A stretch of 64,000 nucleotides of DNA from Neptunitalea chrysea (GTDB lineage Bacteria; Bacteroidota; Bacteroidia; Flavobacteriales; Flavobacteriaceae): contig NZ_BRVP01000011.1 in NCBI RefSeq assembly GCF_027924145.1, forward strand, positions 62,001 through 126,000. Direction: 5' to 3'. The notes under the pieces were generated by a model. That model worked only from the letters and a program-made list of their open reading frames with translations. It did no database searches and was not told where the DNA came from. Numbering within the stretch: the first letter of the stretch is position 1; each line of letters opens with the position of its first letter. Below, in pieces: positions 8,066 through 18,213 of this stretch. Position numbers and translations under genes: made by a program.

Positions 8066-10045
8066 TTAGCTCAATAAAGAATCATCTACTAAATTTGGCA
8101 ATGTTATTTTTAATTCAGGATTTGCTTCCATAGCTCTTTTAGCTGTGAAAATAGCACCTTCATTTCTAGCCCAACTACGTCTGCTAATTCCATTATTTAC
8201 ATCCCAAAAGAGCATAGAAGTTAGTCTGCTTTCTGCATCTGAAGAGCCGTCTAATACCATTCCAAATCCGCCATTGGTAACTTCTCCCCATCCTACACCG
8301 CCACCGTTGTGTATAGAAACCCATGTAGCGCCTCTAAAGCTGTCGCCAATTACATTTTGAATGGCCATGTCTGCTGTAAATCTAGAGCCATCATAAATGT
8401 TAGAGGTTTCTCGGTAGGGAGAATCTGTACCGGAAACATCGTGATGGTCTCTACCTAGCACAATATAACCTATTTCTTTCTTAGCAATAGCATTGTTAAA
8501 TGCTTTTGCAATTTTCATACGTCCTTCTGCATCTGCATATAGAATACGCGCTTGAGAACCTACAACTAGCTTATTTTCTTGCGCACCTTTAATCCATTGA
8601 ATGTTATCTTCCATTTGCTGTTGGATTTCTTTAGGTGCATCCGATTTTATTTCTTCCAGTATTTGGCAAGCAATATCGTCGGTTTTTGCTAAATCATCTG
8701 GCTTACCTGATGTGCATACCCATCTGAACGGACCAAAACCATAATCGAAACACATTGGTCCCATAATGTCTTGTACATAGCTAGGGTATTTAAAGTCAAT
8801 TCCGTTTTCAGCCATTACATCGGCACCTGCTCTTGAAGCTTCTAATAAAAAGGCATTTCCATAATCAAAGAAATAGGTACCCTTTTCGGTGTGTTTATTA
8901 ATAGCTTTTGCTTGTCGGCGTAGCGATTCTTGTACTTTTTCTTTAAACAAATCTGAATTTGAAGCCATCATTTCATTTGCTTCCTCATAGCTTAAACCTG
9001 CAGGGTAGTAACCACCTGCCCAAGGATTGTGTAAAGAAGTTTGGTCAGATCCTAAGTCAATATGAATATTATCAGTATCAAAACGCTCCCATACTTCTAC
9101 CACGTTTCCTAAATATGCTAAGGAAACTATTTCTTTGTTTTCTTTGGCTGTTTTAACTCGTTCTACAAGTACATCTAAATTTTCAATAACTTCATGAATC
9201 CAGCCTTGCTCATGACGTATTTTGGTTATTTTAGGATTTACCTCGGCACATACCGTAACACATCCGGCAATTGTACCGGCTTTGGGTTGTGCGCCACTCA
9301 TGCCTCCTAAACCTGAAGTGACAAATAAATTGCCTGCAGGTTTTTTGTTTATTTTTCTAAAACCATTTAATACAGTGATAGTTGTTCCATGCACAATTCC
9401 TTGTGGACCAATATACATATAACTACCTGCGGTCATCTGTCCATATTGGGTAACACCAAGTGCGTTAAATTTTTCCCAATCGTCGGGTTTAGAGTAATTA
9501 GGAATCATCATACCGTTGGTAACAACCACTCTTGGCGCATCTTTATGAGAAGGAAATAGCCCCATAGGATGTCCGGAGTACATAACCAAGGTTTGCGTAT
9601 TAGTCATTTCTGCCAAGTACTTCATGGTAAGCAGGTACTGAGCCCAGTTTTGAAATACAGCTCCATTACCACCATATGTAATTAATTCATGAGGATGTTG
9701 TGCTACAGCGTAATCCAAGTTATTCTGAATCATTAGCATAATGGCTTTTGCCTGTTCACATTTTCCTGGGTATTCTTCTATAGCTCTGGCATACATTTTA
9801 TAGTCTGGTCTAAATCGGTACATGTAGATGCGACCATACTCCTTTAATTCTTGCTTAAACTCAGGTAGTAATGTAGCATGATGTTTTGCATCGAAATAAC
9901 GTAGCGCATTTTTTAAAGCAAGTTTAGTTTCTTCCTCTGAGAGAATCTCTTTTCTTTTTGGAGCATGATTAATAGATGAATCATACGATTTTGGGGAGGG
10001 TAATATGTTGGGTATACCTTGTAATATATGCTCTTGAAAAGTCAT
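8066..10045 (-). CDS. hutU: Urocanate hydratase
   Basis: A 659-residue cytoplasmic enzyme converting urocanate to imidazolonepropionate, the second step of histidine degradation, with NAD+ as catalytic cofactor. Visible family blocks are YGGNGAVFQNWAQYL, SGHPMGLFPSH, the glycine-rich NAD-binding segment TSGLGGMSGAQPKAG, and GRDHHDVSGTDSPYRET near the C-terminus. The start is placed at 10045 (MTFQEHI). The frame stays open further upstream, but that part overlaps the DUF5522 gene in another frame. It is longer than the roughly 555-residue proteobacterial form; I recall flavobacterial HutU being this long. No other hut gene is in the window. Confidence 0.96.
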   Translation of the reverse strand: MTFQEHILQGIPNILPSPKSYDSSINHAPKRKEILSEEETKLALKNALRYFDAKHHATLLPEFKQELKEYGRIYMYRFRPDYKMYARAIEEYPGKCEQAKAIMLMIQNNLDYAVAQHPHELITYGGNGAVFQNWAQYLLTMKYLAEMTNTQTLVMYSGHPMGLFPSHKDAPRVVVTNGMMIPNYSKPDDWEKFNALGVTQYGQMTAGSYMYIGPQGIVHGTTITVLNGFRKINKKPAGNLFVTSGLGGMSGAQPKAGTIAGCVTVCAEVNPKITKIRHEQGWIHEVIENLDVLVERVKTAKENKEIVSLAYLGNVVEVWERFDTDNIHIDLGSDQTSLHNPWAGGYYPAGLSYEEANEMMASNSDLFKEKVQESLRRQAKAINKHTEKGTYFFDYGNAFLLEASRAGADVMAENGIDFKYPSYVQDIMGPMCFDYGFGPFRWVCTSGKPDDLAKTDDIACQILEEIKSDAPKEIQQQMEDNIQWIKGAQENKLVVGSQARILYADAEGRMKIAKAFNNAIAKKEIGYIVLGRDHHDVSGTDSPYRETSNIYDGSRFTADMAIQNVIGDSFRGATWVSIHNGGGVGWGEVTNGGFGMVLDGSSDAESRLTSMLFWDVNNGISRRSWARNEGAIFTAKRAMEANPELKITLPNLVDDSLLS

Positions 10046-10059
10046 AATGAGTTTTTTAG

Positions 10060-10224
10060 TTATTTGGAGACGTTTCCTGTTTTTTTGTTGTATCCATATG
10101 GACAATGGCGACATCCGCTTTGGCAACAATACCCTCTTTTTAAATGATATTGCTCAGTAAAACAACGATACCCTTCAGGGGTAAGGTAGTAATCGCCTTC
10201 TTCTATAGGGATTCTTTTATTCAT
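10060..10224 (-). CDS. DUF5522 domain-containing small Cys-rich protein
   Basis: A 54-residue ORF with ATG at 10222-10224 and TAA at 10060-10062, ending 14 bases before hutU and so presumably co-transcribed. The sequence contains DYYLTPEGYRCFTEQYHLKR and then GYCCQSGCRHCPYGY, the hallmark CC-x3-C-x2-C cluster of DUF5522. The four cysteines plus His40 suggest a bound zinc or iron. Function unknown. It is easily missed because of its size and because the hutU frame is open across it. A TATCTTTG -7 element lies 20 bases upstream. Confidence 0.85.
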   Translation of the reverse strand: MNKRIPIEEGDYYLTPEGYRCFTEQYHLKRGYCCQSGCRHCPYGYNKKTGNVSK

Positions 10225-10244
10225 AGGATAACCAAGTTATCTTA

Positions 10245-10252
10245 CAAAGATA
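10245..10252 (-). promoter_or_regulatory. Candidate -7 element of the DUF5522-hutU operon
   Basis: TATCTTTG on the minus strand, an exact TAnnTTTG match, 20 bases upstream of the DUF5522 ATG. No clear -33 TTG at the usual distance. Confidence 0.5.
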
Positions 10253-10283
10253 GAATTTTGCAGAAAATACCTTTATAGTAGCT

Positions 10284-10318
10284 AAAAAAAGAAGCTTCCA
10301 AGGGAAGCTTCTTTTTTT
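10284..10318 (-). terminator. Terminator of the large GEVED protein gene
   Basis: A-run, perfect stem GAAGCTTCC / GGAAGCTTC with an AAG loop, then a T-run. It is 12 bases past the stop codon of the 1578-residue gene. Symmetry would permit bidirectional action. Confidence 0.85.
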
Positions 10319-10329
10319 AAGTATATTGT

Positions 10330-13300
10330 TTAGTGAATTATTTTTCTGGTTGTAGTAGCCCCATCACTTGTGGTAATTTTTAGAAGTAATGAGGTTGTAT
10401 TCTTTTTTAAAGAAAATTGAACAGTAGTATTGTAATCTCCATCAACATCTAGCAATCTACGTCCGCTATTATCAAATGTAGTAATGTGCGTTATAGGTTG
10501 GTTATCCGAAACAACTTTAATTTGTTCAGAAATGCTCACAACTTTAATAGTGTTGCTATTTTCAAAGTTTTCGGAGCTCATTGGTGCAGATGCGTCTGTG
10601 TATCTTAAGATGAATCGATCATCGTACCTTCCTGCCTGTGATACCGTAAAAGAATACGGAGTGTTATGTAAATCATGAATGATATTTAGATATGTATCCT
10701 CTAAATAAATTTCAGATTGTGTACCGTCAGCAAAAAGACCATCTACCTCGTTAATAGCAATGGTGTAAGATCCGGATGTAGCGGCTAAAAATCCTAAAGG
10801 GACAGTATCTGTATTTAAAAACGGAACGGCTTTACCTTGAATTAATAAGTTGCCTTCTGTTAAAATAGAGTAGAAGTTCTGGGTATCTTCTTCATCCGTA
10901 TAGGCGTCAAAAAGTCGATCTTTTCCATTAGTAGCGCCATCTACATAACCGATTAAAATTCTGGTAGTTTTGTTTGGCGATGCAAAATCTATCCACATTC
11001 TACCTTCTTGAATAACATCAGTAACATTTTCTAATGTATGTTCTGAATTTATAATTTTATAAAATTCGTTATTGGTATAGGTGCTATTTCGCATCGCATT
11101 TGTAAATACTACGTCTTGAGTATCGGCACTACCATCTTCCATTTTTATAAAGAAACCTTGGCCAGCTCCAATATATCCTCCAAAAATATTTGCTCCGGTG
11201 GCGGTTCCGGTAGCGTTATAAGTAACATAATCAGCTGCAGTGTAGTTAGAGTTATAACTGTTATAAAATGGATTTACAGTCGTTTGATTTGGATTGGTTC
11301 CATGTGTCCAGATATGAATAGCCCCCTCAATATTTGTGTTTGCAACCATAAAACTACGTGCTTTAATAGCAGAAGGGTATGGGTTTCCAATTAAATTCCA
11401 GTTATCGTCATAGGTTGTAACAAGAACTCCATTTAATACGTTTAAGAAACTGTTACCAACATAATCTCCTCTTTGAATGGATTTGGTGATTGTACCGTTA
11501 TTAGGTGTTCCTATAAAGTTAGCGGTGTATAAAGTATCTGTACTTACTGGGTAATACATAGGAGCTCTAATACTATACCCTTTACCGGTAACCATAGTTT
11601 CTGCAGTATTAACCCAAGTTCCGAATTCATTATTTACTGTAGGAACCCATTTCCATATTAACGAAACCGGAGTGTCTGGTGAGACATCTTTTACACTAAA
11701 ATTAGCTACAGGAGAAGACCAATATGCATAGTCATATTTACTAATTTCTGTATTTCGTATCATTGAAATAGTACCTGTGTTGGTTACATCTTCAACTTGT
11801 ATTAAACTACCATTGTTTTCAATAATAAACAGTCCATTATCCTCAACGCTAACTTCTTCCTGAATAGTTAACGTAGCACCTTCTTTAATTTTAAATGTAC
11901 TGCCGTTTTTTACTTTAAAATTTTTAGCATTTCCAGTTATGTTTGCTGGTAAATTAGAATTGATTATGTCTTTTATAATAACACAATTTTCTTCTGTTGG
12001 CTCACCTAAAGGTAGCCAGTTATTGCTATCTACCCAAAAGGTAGAATTACCTTGCCATACTTTTGTTTTATTAGTTACTGTAACATCTTTACTAGCAATA
12101 CAGCTGTTAGAAAGAACAGCACTTAGGGTAAAGGTGTATGTTTCTTGTTCTAATTGAGATAAGGTAGGTTTTATATAAACAGTACTTGAGGTATCTGTAC
12201 CTTCTACATATGGAATAGTACAAGCAGCATCTAAATATGCATCTACAGTAGCCCCACTCCATGTAAAGGCTGTTGAAAGTGGTTTGTCTCCGTATAGTTT
12301 TATATTATCAATGGCCATACCATCGTTCCAACCGGCAATATATCGGAATCTGATTTTAAGATTATTATAGTCTAAATAACTAGACATATTTAAAGAAATA
12401 GTAGTGAAGTTTGATCCAACTCCTAAATCTTCATTATATGTTTGAATATCGCTCCAGTTAGCGCCTCCATTTGTAGAGACCTCTACTTTTACCAAATCTG
12501 AGCTGGTGCTTGTGCTATAGTTTGAATAATAGATATCAAAAGACAAGTTTAAACTTATGAAATCTGTTGAGTTTACAGATGAAGAAACAATAGCGTTATT
12601 AACTGTTGTATTAGAACCTAAATCTGAATTTACCATGGCAAAGTAGTTACCGTTAAACCCAGAGGCAATTGCCGGAAACCATACTTCTTCATCTGGGATA
12701 TATGGGCTTGCTTCAATTTCCCATTCAGACCCTGCGGTTGATGTTCCTATATCTTGATAGCTAAAGGTGTTAAAAGATCCTGTTTCAAAGTCCTCATCAA
12801 TAAGATAGATTTCTTCTGTTTCTCCATCCGCTTCAAGTTCTATAACAGCATCTTCACCACATACCACTGGATTTTCAGGGCTTACTGATAATGAAGGTAC
12901 TGGTTTAATAGTAGCATTTAATTCGGTTCTTTCTAAAGACTCACAACTGCCGTTGTAAGCGGTCGCATAATAGCTTGTTGAAGTTGTGATATTCGGAGTA
13001 GTCCATGTGCCTGTAGAAGTAGTGCCAAGAAGCGTTCCTCCGGTTTCAGTATCATACCATCTAAATTCAGTAGTGCCACTGCTACCGGTAACTTCTAAAG
13101 TAATCTCGCCTTCTCCACAATTTTCACCTTCTGTAATGCTCGTGATGGTAGCTTCGCAATTGGTTATTACAGAGAACGTATAATCTTCTGTTTCTCCTGA
13201 ATTAGAATTGTTACAAGAATTGTTATTAGCCGTACGTATGCGGAATGTATAATCACCTGGTGTGGCAGAGGATGGTACTACAAATCCAAAAGTAGTAGAA

Positions 13301-15066
13301 TAAATAGAGGTTCCTCCTGTAGAATATACATTTTCACCAGAATCGTTGAAATCACCATCAAGATTCCAGTCTACCCATGCATATACTGCTGTTAAACCAC
13401 TTAATTCTACAAATATGTTTATACTCTCTCCTTGCGCCTGTATACTTTGCGCTGTCAAACTAGTATAATCTTCGTATCCAGAAGCAGAGTAAGTAGAGCT
13501 ATTACTGGTATCGTTAAGCGTTCCAATAAAGTTTATTTGTGAAATATAATCGGAAGATGTATTATTAGTAGTTGGAGTACAATAACTAACAGATGTTGTA
13601 CTATCTCCGATTAGTGGATTGTTAGTTAGGTATAAAGGGCCACCAACACATCCTTGATTATATGAATATACATAAAAGTAATAGGTTTGGTTTGTAGAGA
13701 GTGTAGCTGTTGTAAACGAAGTGTCGTTATCATTAGACACTACCGTGTAACCATTGTATGTGCCTCCTTCGTTATAGGTTGTGGTATTTTGTAGTGTAGG
13801 AGCCATACTAGAAGTACTGTACATTACTAAATAGCTATCAGCCGAAGATGAGGCAGTAAAACTTCCATCTACAGTTGAATCAGAAGTATTTAACGATAAG
13901 TTTGTTGGTTGTGCCGTAGGTGTTGTACATGGTAATGAGCTTATATTTACTATATAATCTTCTGTCTGACCATCTTTATTATGGTAATTACCACAAGCAT
14001 TACCGATGTAACTATCCTCTTTAAGGATGACTCTCATATATGTTGTTCCTGAACTAGCAGATGACGGAACGCTAATAGTGCCGTTAACAGTACCACTGTA
14101 CCATACATGACCAATGTTATAGCGCTCACTTTCTTCAAAAGAGCTGTCTTGATCCCAATCTATATATACAGTTACATAATAATTACTGTTTTCATTAGCT
14201 CCTGAAGTTACAGAAATCGAATAACTTTGTCCGCTAGTTACGCTTGCCTCATCACAAAAGGATTCATATTCATCGATGTTCCAACCAGAAGAACTATTGT
14301 TATTTATGCTTGCAAAAGTAACGTTTGTAATGGCACGTGCATGATCAAAACTAGGAGTACAATAAGAGGAAGCAGCAGCAGATGCGTAAGTAAAGGTTAT
14401 TTGACCATTACCTCCGTTACCACCACTTTGTGAGTAATTATAATACCCTTCGCCACCGCCACCGCCACCGCCGGGAGATGATCCATTATCACCATCATCG
14501 TTATAATTACCATTACCACCATAACCTCCGTAAGGAGCATTTGCTCCATTACCACCAGTACTTGAGGTTCCTTGACTTCCTGTGTATCCGTTGGTGTTAC
14601 TTACATTTCCTCCAGAAGCAATTCCTCCAGAACCGGCCGATCCGGATTGGTTTTTTTGTCCTCCATAACCACCTCCGGCAGTAATGGAAAATGTGGAGAT
14701 TGTGGTAGCTTCCCCGTCTGAGCCATTTTGATTATAATTACCTGTACCACCAGATCCTACATAATAGGAAATGATTTGACCGGCTGTAACGCTATAGGTT
14801 CCTTTTGCATAAGCTCCGGAGCCACCACCGGCACCTCCTCCAGCATTGTTGTTGTTACTGCCGCCACCTGCACCGCCTGCGCCCCATGCTTCTATGGTAA
14901 TAGAGGTTACCCCGCAAGGAATTTCAAAGGTTCCAGAGCCTGTTGACGTTATTTCGGTAGATGTTTGAGAAAATGAAATAGTTGTAATGAAAAGAGATGC
15001 TAAAAAGCATAGTCTGAGTAGTTTACTGTAGGGGATCATAATTGTTTGGGTGTTTATGATTTTCAA
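10330..15066 (-). CDS. Large secreted glycine-rich, GEVED-domain protein with a T9SS C-terminal signal
   Basis: A 1578-residue extracellular protein. A signal peptide ends near SFSQ at residue 34; an alternative ATG at 15039 would shorten it. Domains in order: a glycine-rich region (about 44-228, up to eight consecutive Gly), GEVED domain 1 (about 235-375, with YIDWDQD and GQTEDY), a fibronectin-III-like segment, GEVED domain 2 (about 495-635, WVDWNLDGDFND and GETEDY), an Ig-like domain (about 640-720), a jelly-roll/MAM-like segment (about 745-930), and a long beta-rich part. The last 75 residues (ITHITTFDNSGRRLL ... TTRKIIH) resemble a T9SS type C sorting signal. It is probably a surface adhesin or matrix protein; the ligand is unknown. 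It stands as a single gene. Confidence 0.85.
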   Translation of the reverse strand: MKIINTQTIMIPYSKLLRLCFLASLFITTISFSQTSTEITSTGSGTFEIPCGVTSITIEAWGAGGAGGGSNNNNAGGGAGGGSGAYAKGTYSVTAGQIISYYVGSGGTGNYNQNGSDGEATTISTFSITAGGGYGGQKNQSGSAGSGGIASGGNVSNTNGYTGSQGTSSTGGNGANAPYGGYGGNGNYNDDGDNGSSPGGGGGGGEGYYNYSQSGGNGGNGQITFTYASAAASSYCTPSFDHARAITNVTFASINNNSSSGWNIDEYESFCDEASVTSGQSYSISVTSGANENSNYYVTVYIDWDQDSSFEESERYNIGHVWYSGTVNGTISVPSSASSGTTYMRVILKEDSYIGNACGNYHNKDGQTEDYIVNISSLPCTTPTAQPTNLSLNTSDSTVDGSFTASSSADSYLVMYSTSSMAPTLQNTTTYNEGGTYNGYTVVSNDNDTSFTTATLSTNQTYYFYVYSYNQGCVGGPLYLTNNPLIGDSTTSVSYCTPTTNNTSSDYISQINFIGTLNDTSNSSTYSASGYEDYTSLTAQSIQAQGESINIFVELSGLTAVYAWVDWNLDGDFNDSGENVYSTGGTSIYSTTFGFVVPSSATPGDYTFRIRTANNNSCNNSNSGETEDYTFSVITNCEATITSITEGENCGEGEITLEVTGSSGTTEFRWYDTETGGTLLGTTSTGTWTTPNITTSTSYYATAYNGSCESLERTELNATIKPVPSLSVSPENPVVCGEDAVIELEADGETEEIYLIDEDFETGSFNTFSYQDIGTSTAGSEWEIEASPYIPDEEVWFPAIASGFNGNYFAMVNSDLGSNTTVNNAIVSSSVNSTDFISLNLSFDIYYSNYSTSTSSDLVKVEVSTNGGANWSDIQTYNEDLGVGSNFTTISLNMSSYLDYNNLKIRFRYIAGWNDGMAIDNIKLYGDKPLSTAFTWSGATVDAYLDAACTIPYVEGTDTSSTVYIKPTLSQLEQETYTFTLSAVLSNSCIASKDVTVTNKTKVWQGNSTFWVDSNNWLPLGEPTEENCVIIKDIINSNLPANITGNAKNFKVKNGSTFKIKEGATLTIQEEVSVEDNGLFIIENNGSLIQVEDVTNTGTISMIRNTEISKYDYAYWSSPVANFSVKDVSPDTPVSLIWKWVPTVNNEFGTWVNTAETMVTGKGYSIRAPMYYPVSTDTLYTANFIGTPNNGTITKSIQRGDYVGNSFLNVLNGVLVTTYDDNWNLIGNPYPSAIKARSFMVANTNIEGAIHIWTHGTNPNQTTVNPFYNSYNSNYTAADYVTYNATGTATGANIFGGYIGAGQGFFIKMEDGSADTQDVVFTNAMRNSTYTNNEFYKIINSEHTLENVTDVIQEGRMWIDFASPNKTTRILIGYVDGATNGKDRLFDAYTDEEDTQNFYSILTEGNLLIQGKAVPFLNTDTVPLGFLAATSGSYTIAINEVDGLFADGTQSEIYLEDTYLNIIHDLHNTPYSFTVSQAGRYDDRFILRYTDASAPMSSENFENSNTIKVVSISEQIKVVSDNQPITHITTFDNSGRRLLDVDGDYNTTVQFSLKKNTTSLLLKITTSDGATTTRKIIH

Positions 15067-15174
15067 TGATAAAAAGGTAATTTTGTTACCGTTTTTTAAC
15101 TAAACGGCGTAAAGTTAACTAAACTCTTTAGAGAAAAAATATTTTTGTTTAAAAATAAATAAATTAACGATAAG

Positions 15175-16098
15175 GTGTATAAAAAAAACGGTAAAAAACA
15201 GATTAACAATGTGTTGGCTATAAATTACAGTAAAAATATACGGCTGTATATAAAAAGAGAATTCTTAAATCATAGGTTTATTTCCGGTAATAAATTGAGG
15301 AAATTAAAGTATAATATTTTAGAGGCTCAGCGTCAAGGATTTAGACGGTTGTTGACCTTTGGAGGTGCTTATTCTAATCATATTGCGGCTACTGCTGCTG
15401 CTGGTAAAGAATATGGTTTTGAAGTGGTAGGTGTAATTAGAGGAGAAGAGCTTGAAAATAGAATTAACGAGAACCCTACTTTACAGCTAGCTAATAAGAA
15501 TGGAATGAAGTTTAAGTTTGTTTCAAGGTTGGACTACAGGAATAAAACCTCGGATGCTTTTATTGAAAACCTTAAAAAAGAGTATGGTGATTTTTATTTA
15601 TTACCTGAAGGTGGAACAAATAGTTTGGCTGTTAAAGGTTGTGAAGAGATACTAACTGACGAGGATCACAAATTTGATTATGTTTGTTGTGCTGTTGGTA
15701 CTGGTGGAACTATATCGGGTATTATCAATTCAAGTATTCTTAACCAGAAGGTTTTGGGTTTTCCGGCGTTGAAAGGAGAATTTTTAAAAAAAGATATTAG
15801 TACTTTTGTACATCATGATAATTGGGAGTTGATTCATGATTATAATTTTGGTGGATATGGTAAAGTTTCGGATGAGTTAATAACCTTTATGAATAAATTT
15901 TATAAAACCTCAAATATTCCTTTAGATCCAATATATACAGGTAAAATGTGTTATGGTATTGTAGATATGATAAAGAATGGATATTTTGAGGAAAATTCAA
16001 AAATACTAATGATTCATACAGGGGGATTACAGGGCATTGAAGGAATGAATCAAAGATTAAAAAAACAGAATAAAACTTTTATTAATTATGAGGTATAG
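15175..16098 (+). CDS. PLP-dependent D-cysteine desulfhydrase / ACC deaminase family enzyme
   Basis: A 307-residue fold-type II PLP enzyme. The Schiff-base lysine is Lys40 in SGNKLRKLKYN. The substrate loop FGGAYSNHIAATAAAG and the phosphate-binding CAVGTGGTISG are clear. This family includes D-cysteine desulfhydrase and 1-aminocyclopropane-1-carboxylate deaminase; the sequence does not decide which. There is no ATG before the conserved core. GTG at 15175 is the best start (an in-frame TAA lies just upstream), with GTG or TTG near 15211-15216 possible. Its end overlaps the next gene by 11 bases, so it heads an operon with the glucosaminidase lipoprotein and hemL. Confidence 0.88.
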   Translation: MYKKNGKKQINNVLAINYSKNIRLYIKREFLNHRFISGNKLRKLKYNILEAQRQGFRRLLTFGGAYSNHIAATAAAGKEYGFEVVGVIRGEELENRINENPTLQLANKNGMKFKFVSRLDYRNKTSDAFIENLKKEYGDFYLLPEGGTNSLAVKGCEEILTDEDHKFDYVCCAVGTGGTISGIINSSILNQKVLGFPALKGEFLKKDISTFVHHDNWELIHDYNFGGYGKVSDELITFMNKFYKTSNIPLDPIYTGKMCYGIVDMIKNGYFEENSKILMIHTGGLQGIEGMNQRLKKQNKTFINYEV

Positions 16099-16924
16099 GA
16101 AGGTATTACTTTATTTGGTTTTAGGAATTATGCTTACAGCTTGTGGCGGTAAGAAGAAAGTAGCAGCAAAAAAGAAAAAGTATACTAACAGAGCAAATAC
16201 AACAGAACAAGTAATAACTGCACCTACCCAAAAAGAGCAGGAGGAGATTTTAACTGCCACGTCAACGGTGGTTGTTAAAACGAATACTGTGGAAGAATAT
16301 ATAAATGTTTACAAAGACATTGCCATGGTAGAGATGCAACGCTATAAAATACCGGCGAGTATAACCTTAGCGCAAGCGGTTTTAGAAAGTGGTTCGGGTA
16401 AAGGAGATTTAACCTTAAAGGCAAACAATCATTTTGGAATCAAATGTCATAAAGGTTGGAATGGACCAAGTGTAACACATGATGATGATGCCAAAGGAGA
16501 ATGTTTTAGGAAGTATGATCACCCGAGCAAATCATTTGAAGATCATTCTAATTTTTTAACTACCAGAAGTAGGTATGCCTTTTTGTTTGATTTGAAACCA
16601 TCTGATTATAAAGGGTGGGCTAAAGGATTAAAAAAAGCTGGATATGCTACAGATCCTAGATATCCGAATAAACTCATAAGTATTATTGAAAGGTATCATC
16701 TTTACGAGTATGATAAACTGGTATTAGAAGATGATTATGAATTGGTTATAGAAAAGCCTGAAGTTGTTATTGTTTCTGGAGGAGTAACTCATGAGGTGCA
16801 AAAAGGAGATACGTTATATCGTATCTCAAGAAAATATGGGGTCACAGTTGAGTCAATTCAAAAGGCAAACAACCTTAAAGGAACGGATATTAGTATAGGA
16901 CAGAAATTAAAAATTATAAAATAA
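16088..16924 (+). CDS. Glucosaminidase (GH73-like) lipoprotein with LysM domain
   Basis: A 278-residue peptidoglycan hydrolase. A lipoprotein signal ([10 protein letters not shown], Cys19) is followed by a Lys-rich linker, a mannosyl-glycoprotein endo-beta-N-acetylglucosaminidase domain (about 70-220, with [17 protein letters not shown] carrying the conserved catalytic Glu, and NNHFGIKC), and one LysM repeat at the end ([18 protein letters not shown]). It would sit in the periplasm or outer membrane and cut or bind peptidoglycan. It overlaps the upstream PLP enzyme by 11 bases and hemL by one base (TAATG), so translational coupling is likely. Confidence 0.93.
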   Translation: MRYRKVLLYLVLGIMLTACGGKKKVAAKKKKYTNRANTTEQVITAPTQKEQEEILTATSTVVVKTNTVEEYINVYKDIAMVEMQRYKIPASITLAQAVLESGSGKGDLTLKANNHFGIKCHKGWNGPSVTHDDDAKGECFRKYDHPSKSFEDHSNFLTTRSRYAFLFDLKPSDYKGWAKGLKKAGYATDPRYPNKLISIIERYHLYEYDKLVLEDDYELVIEKPEVVIVSGGVTHEVQKGDTLYRISRKYGVTVESIQKANNLKGTDISIGQKLKIIK

Positions 16925-18210
16925 TGCTATATAAAAGAAGCAGTGAGCTATTTGCTCAGGCGTCTAAAGTTATTCCGGGTGGTGTGAATTCACCGGTAAG
17001 AGCGTTTAAATCGGTAGGAGGTACTCCTGTTTTTGTTAAGGAAGCAAAGGGTGCTTATTTGTATGATGAGGATGGTAATAGGTTAATAGATTACATAGCA
17101 TCTTGGGGACCTATGATTTTTGGTCATGCTTTTGAGCCAGTTACAAATGCTGTTATAGAGAAAGCAAAGAAAGGAACTTCCTTTGGAATGCCAACAGAGA
17201 TAGAGACTCAAATTGCAGAATTGGCTGTTTCAATGGTGCCTAATATAGATAAAATCCGTTTTGTGAATAGTGGTACAGAGGCTTGTATGAGTGCTGTTAG
17301 GTTGGCACGAGGCTTCACAGGGAGAGAAAAAATTATTAAGTTTTCAGGATGTTATCACGGGCATTCTGATTCTTTTTTAATTCAGGCGGGTAGTGGTGCT
17401 GTAACTTTTGGTACGCCTAACAGTCCGGGAGTTACTCAAGGTACGGCTAAGGATACATTATTAGCACCTTATAACAATCTGGAGGCTGTAAAAGAACTTT
17501 TTGAAGCTAATAAAGATGAAATAGCAGCCATTATACTAGAGCCTGTAGCAGGTAACATGGGGTGCGTAATTCCTAAACATGAATTTTTATCAGGATTAAG
17601 AGCGTTGTGTGATGAACATAAGAGCTTGCTTATTTTTGATGAGGTAATGACTGGTTTTCGATTAGCTAAAGGAGGTGCTCAGGAAGTATTTAATATAGCT
17701 GCTGATATTGTAACTTTTGGAAAAGTTATAGGAGGAGGTTTACCTGTAGGTGCCTTTGCGGCAAGAGCTGAAATTATGAGTTATTTAGCTCCTGAGGGAC
17801 CCGTATATCAAGCAGGGACTTTAAGTGGAAATCCACTTGCTATGGCTGCCGGATTGGCTATGTTGACTGAGTTAAATAATAATCCTGAACTATTTACAAG
17901 TTTGGAAGAGAAGACAAAATACCTTCATGAAGGATTTGATAAGGTTTTAGAAGAAAGTGAACTAGATTATACGATTAACAGATTTGGTTCTATGTTATCT
18001 GTGTTTTTTGCGAAAGAGCCAGTAGTTGATTTTCAATCGGCAATGGTAGCGAATAACGATACCTTTAAAAAATATTTTCATGGAATGTTGAAAGAAGGGG
18101 TGTATTTACCACCAAGTTCTTTTGAAAGTTATTTTTTAAATGATGCCTTGAGTTATGAAGATCTTGATAAGACGATATCGGCTCTTAAAAAGGTAGTGCC
18201 TACATTATAA
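16924..18210 (+). CDS. hemL: Glutamate-1-semialdehyde 2,1-aminomutase
   Basis: A 428-residue PLP enzyme of the C5 tetrapyrrole pathway, converting glutamate-1-semialdehyde to 5-aminolevulinate. Conserved blocks are [34 protein letters not shown], the PLP aspartate in [10 protein letters not shown], and the Schiff-base Lys267 in [14 protein letters not shown]. Length is typical. It begins on the stop codon of the glucosaminidase gene and is followed by a strong hairpin, so it ends the three-gene operon. The link of heme synthesis with a cell-wall hydrolase is positional only. Confidence 0.97.
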   Translation: MLYKRSSELFAQASKVIPGGVNSPVRAFKSVGGTPVFVKEAKGAYLYDEDGNRLIDYIASWGPMIFGHAFEPVTNAVIEKAKKGTSFGMPTEIETQIAELAVSMVPNIDKIRFVNSGTEACMSAVRLARGFTGREKIIKFSGCYHGHSDSFLIQAGSGAVTFGTPNSPGVTQGTAKDTLLAPYNNLEAVKELFEANKDEIAAIILEPVAGNMGCVIPKHEFLSGLRALCDEHKSLLIFDEVMTGFRLAKGGAQEVFNIAADIVTFGKVIGGGLPVGAFAARAEIMSYLAPEGPVYQAGTLSGNPLAMAAGLAMLTELNNNPELFTSLEEKTKYLHEGFDKVLEESELDYTINRFGSMLSVFFAKEPVVDFQSAMVANNDTFKKYFHGMLKEGVYLPPSSFESYFLNDALSYEDLDKTISALKKVVPTL

Positions 18211-18213
18211 AAT

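Noticed and set aside
10046-10129. A longer hutU beginning at 10129
   Set aside because: The extra 28 residues are not HutU-like and overlap the DUF5522 gene, whose protein motif is unmistakable.
14451-14472. A (CGCCAC)n-like microsatellite on the plus strand
   Set aside because: It is the coding sequence of a poly-glycine run in the GEVED protein; flanking DNA keeps the same reading frame and glycine-rich character.
14430-14684. Plus-strand frame rich in His, Arg and Tyr opposite the GEVED gene
   Set aside because: It is the antisense shadow of Gly/Asn codons, with no start region, signal or family resemblance.
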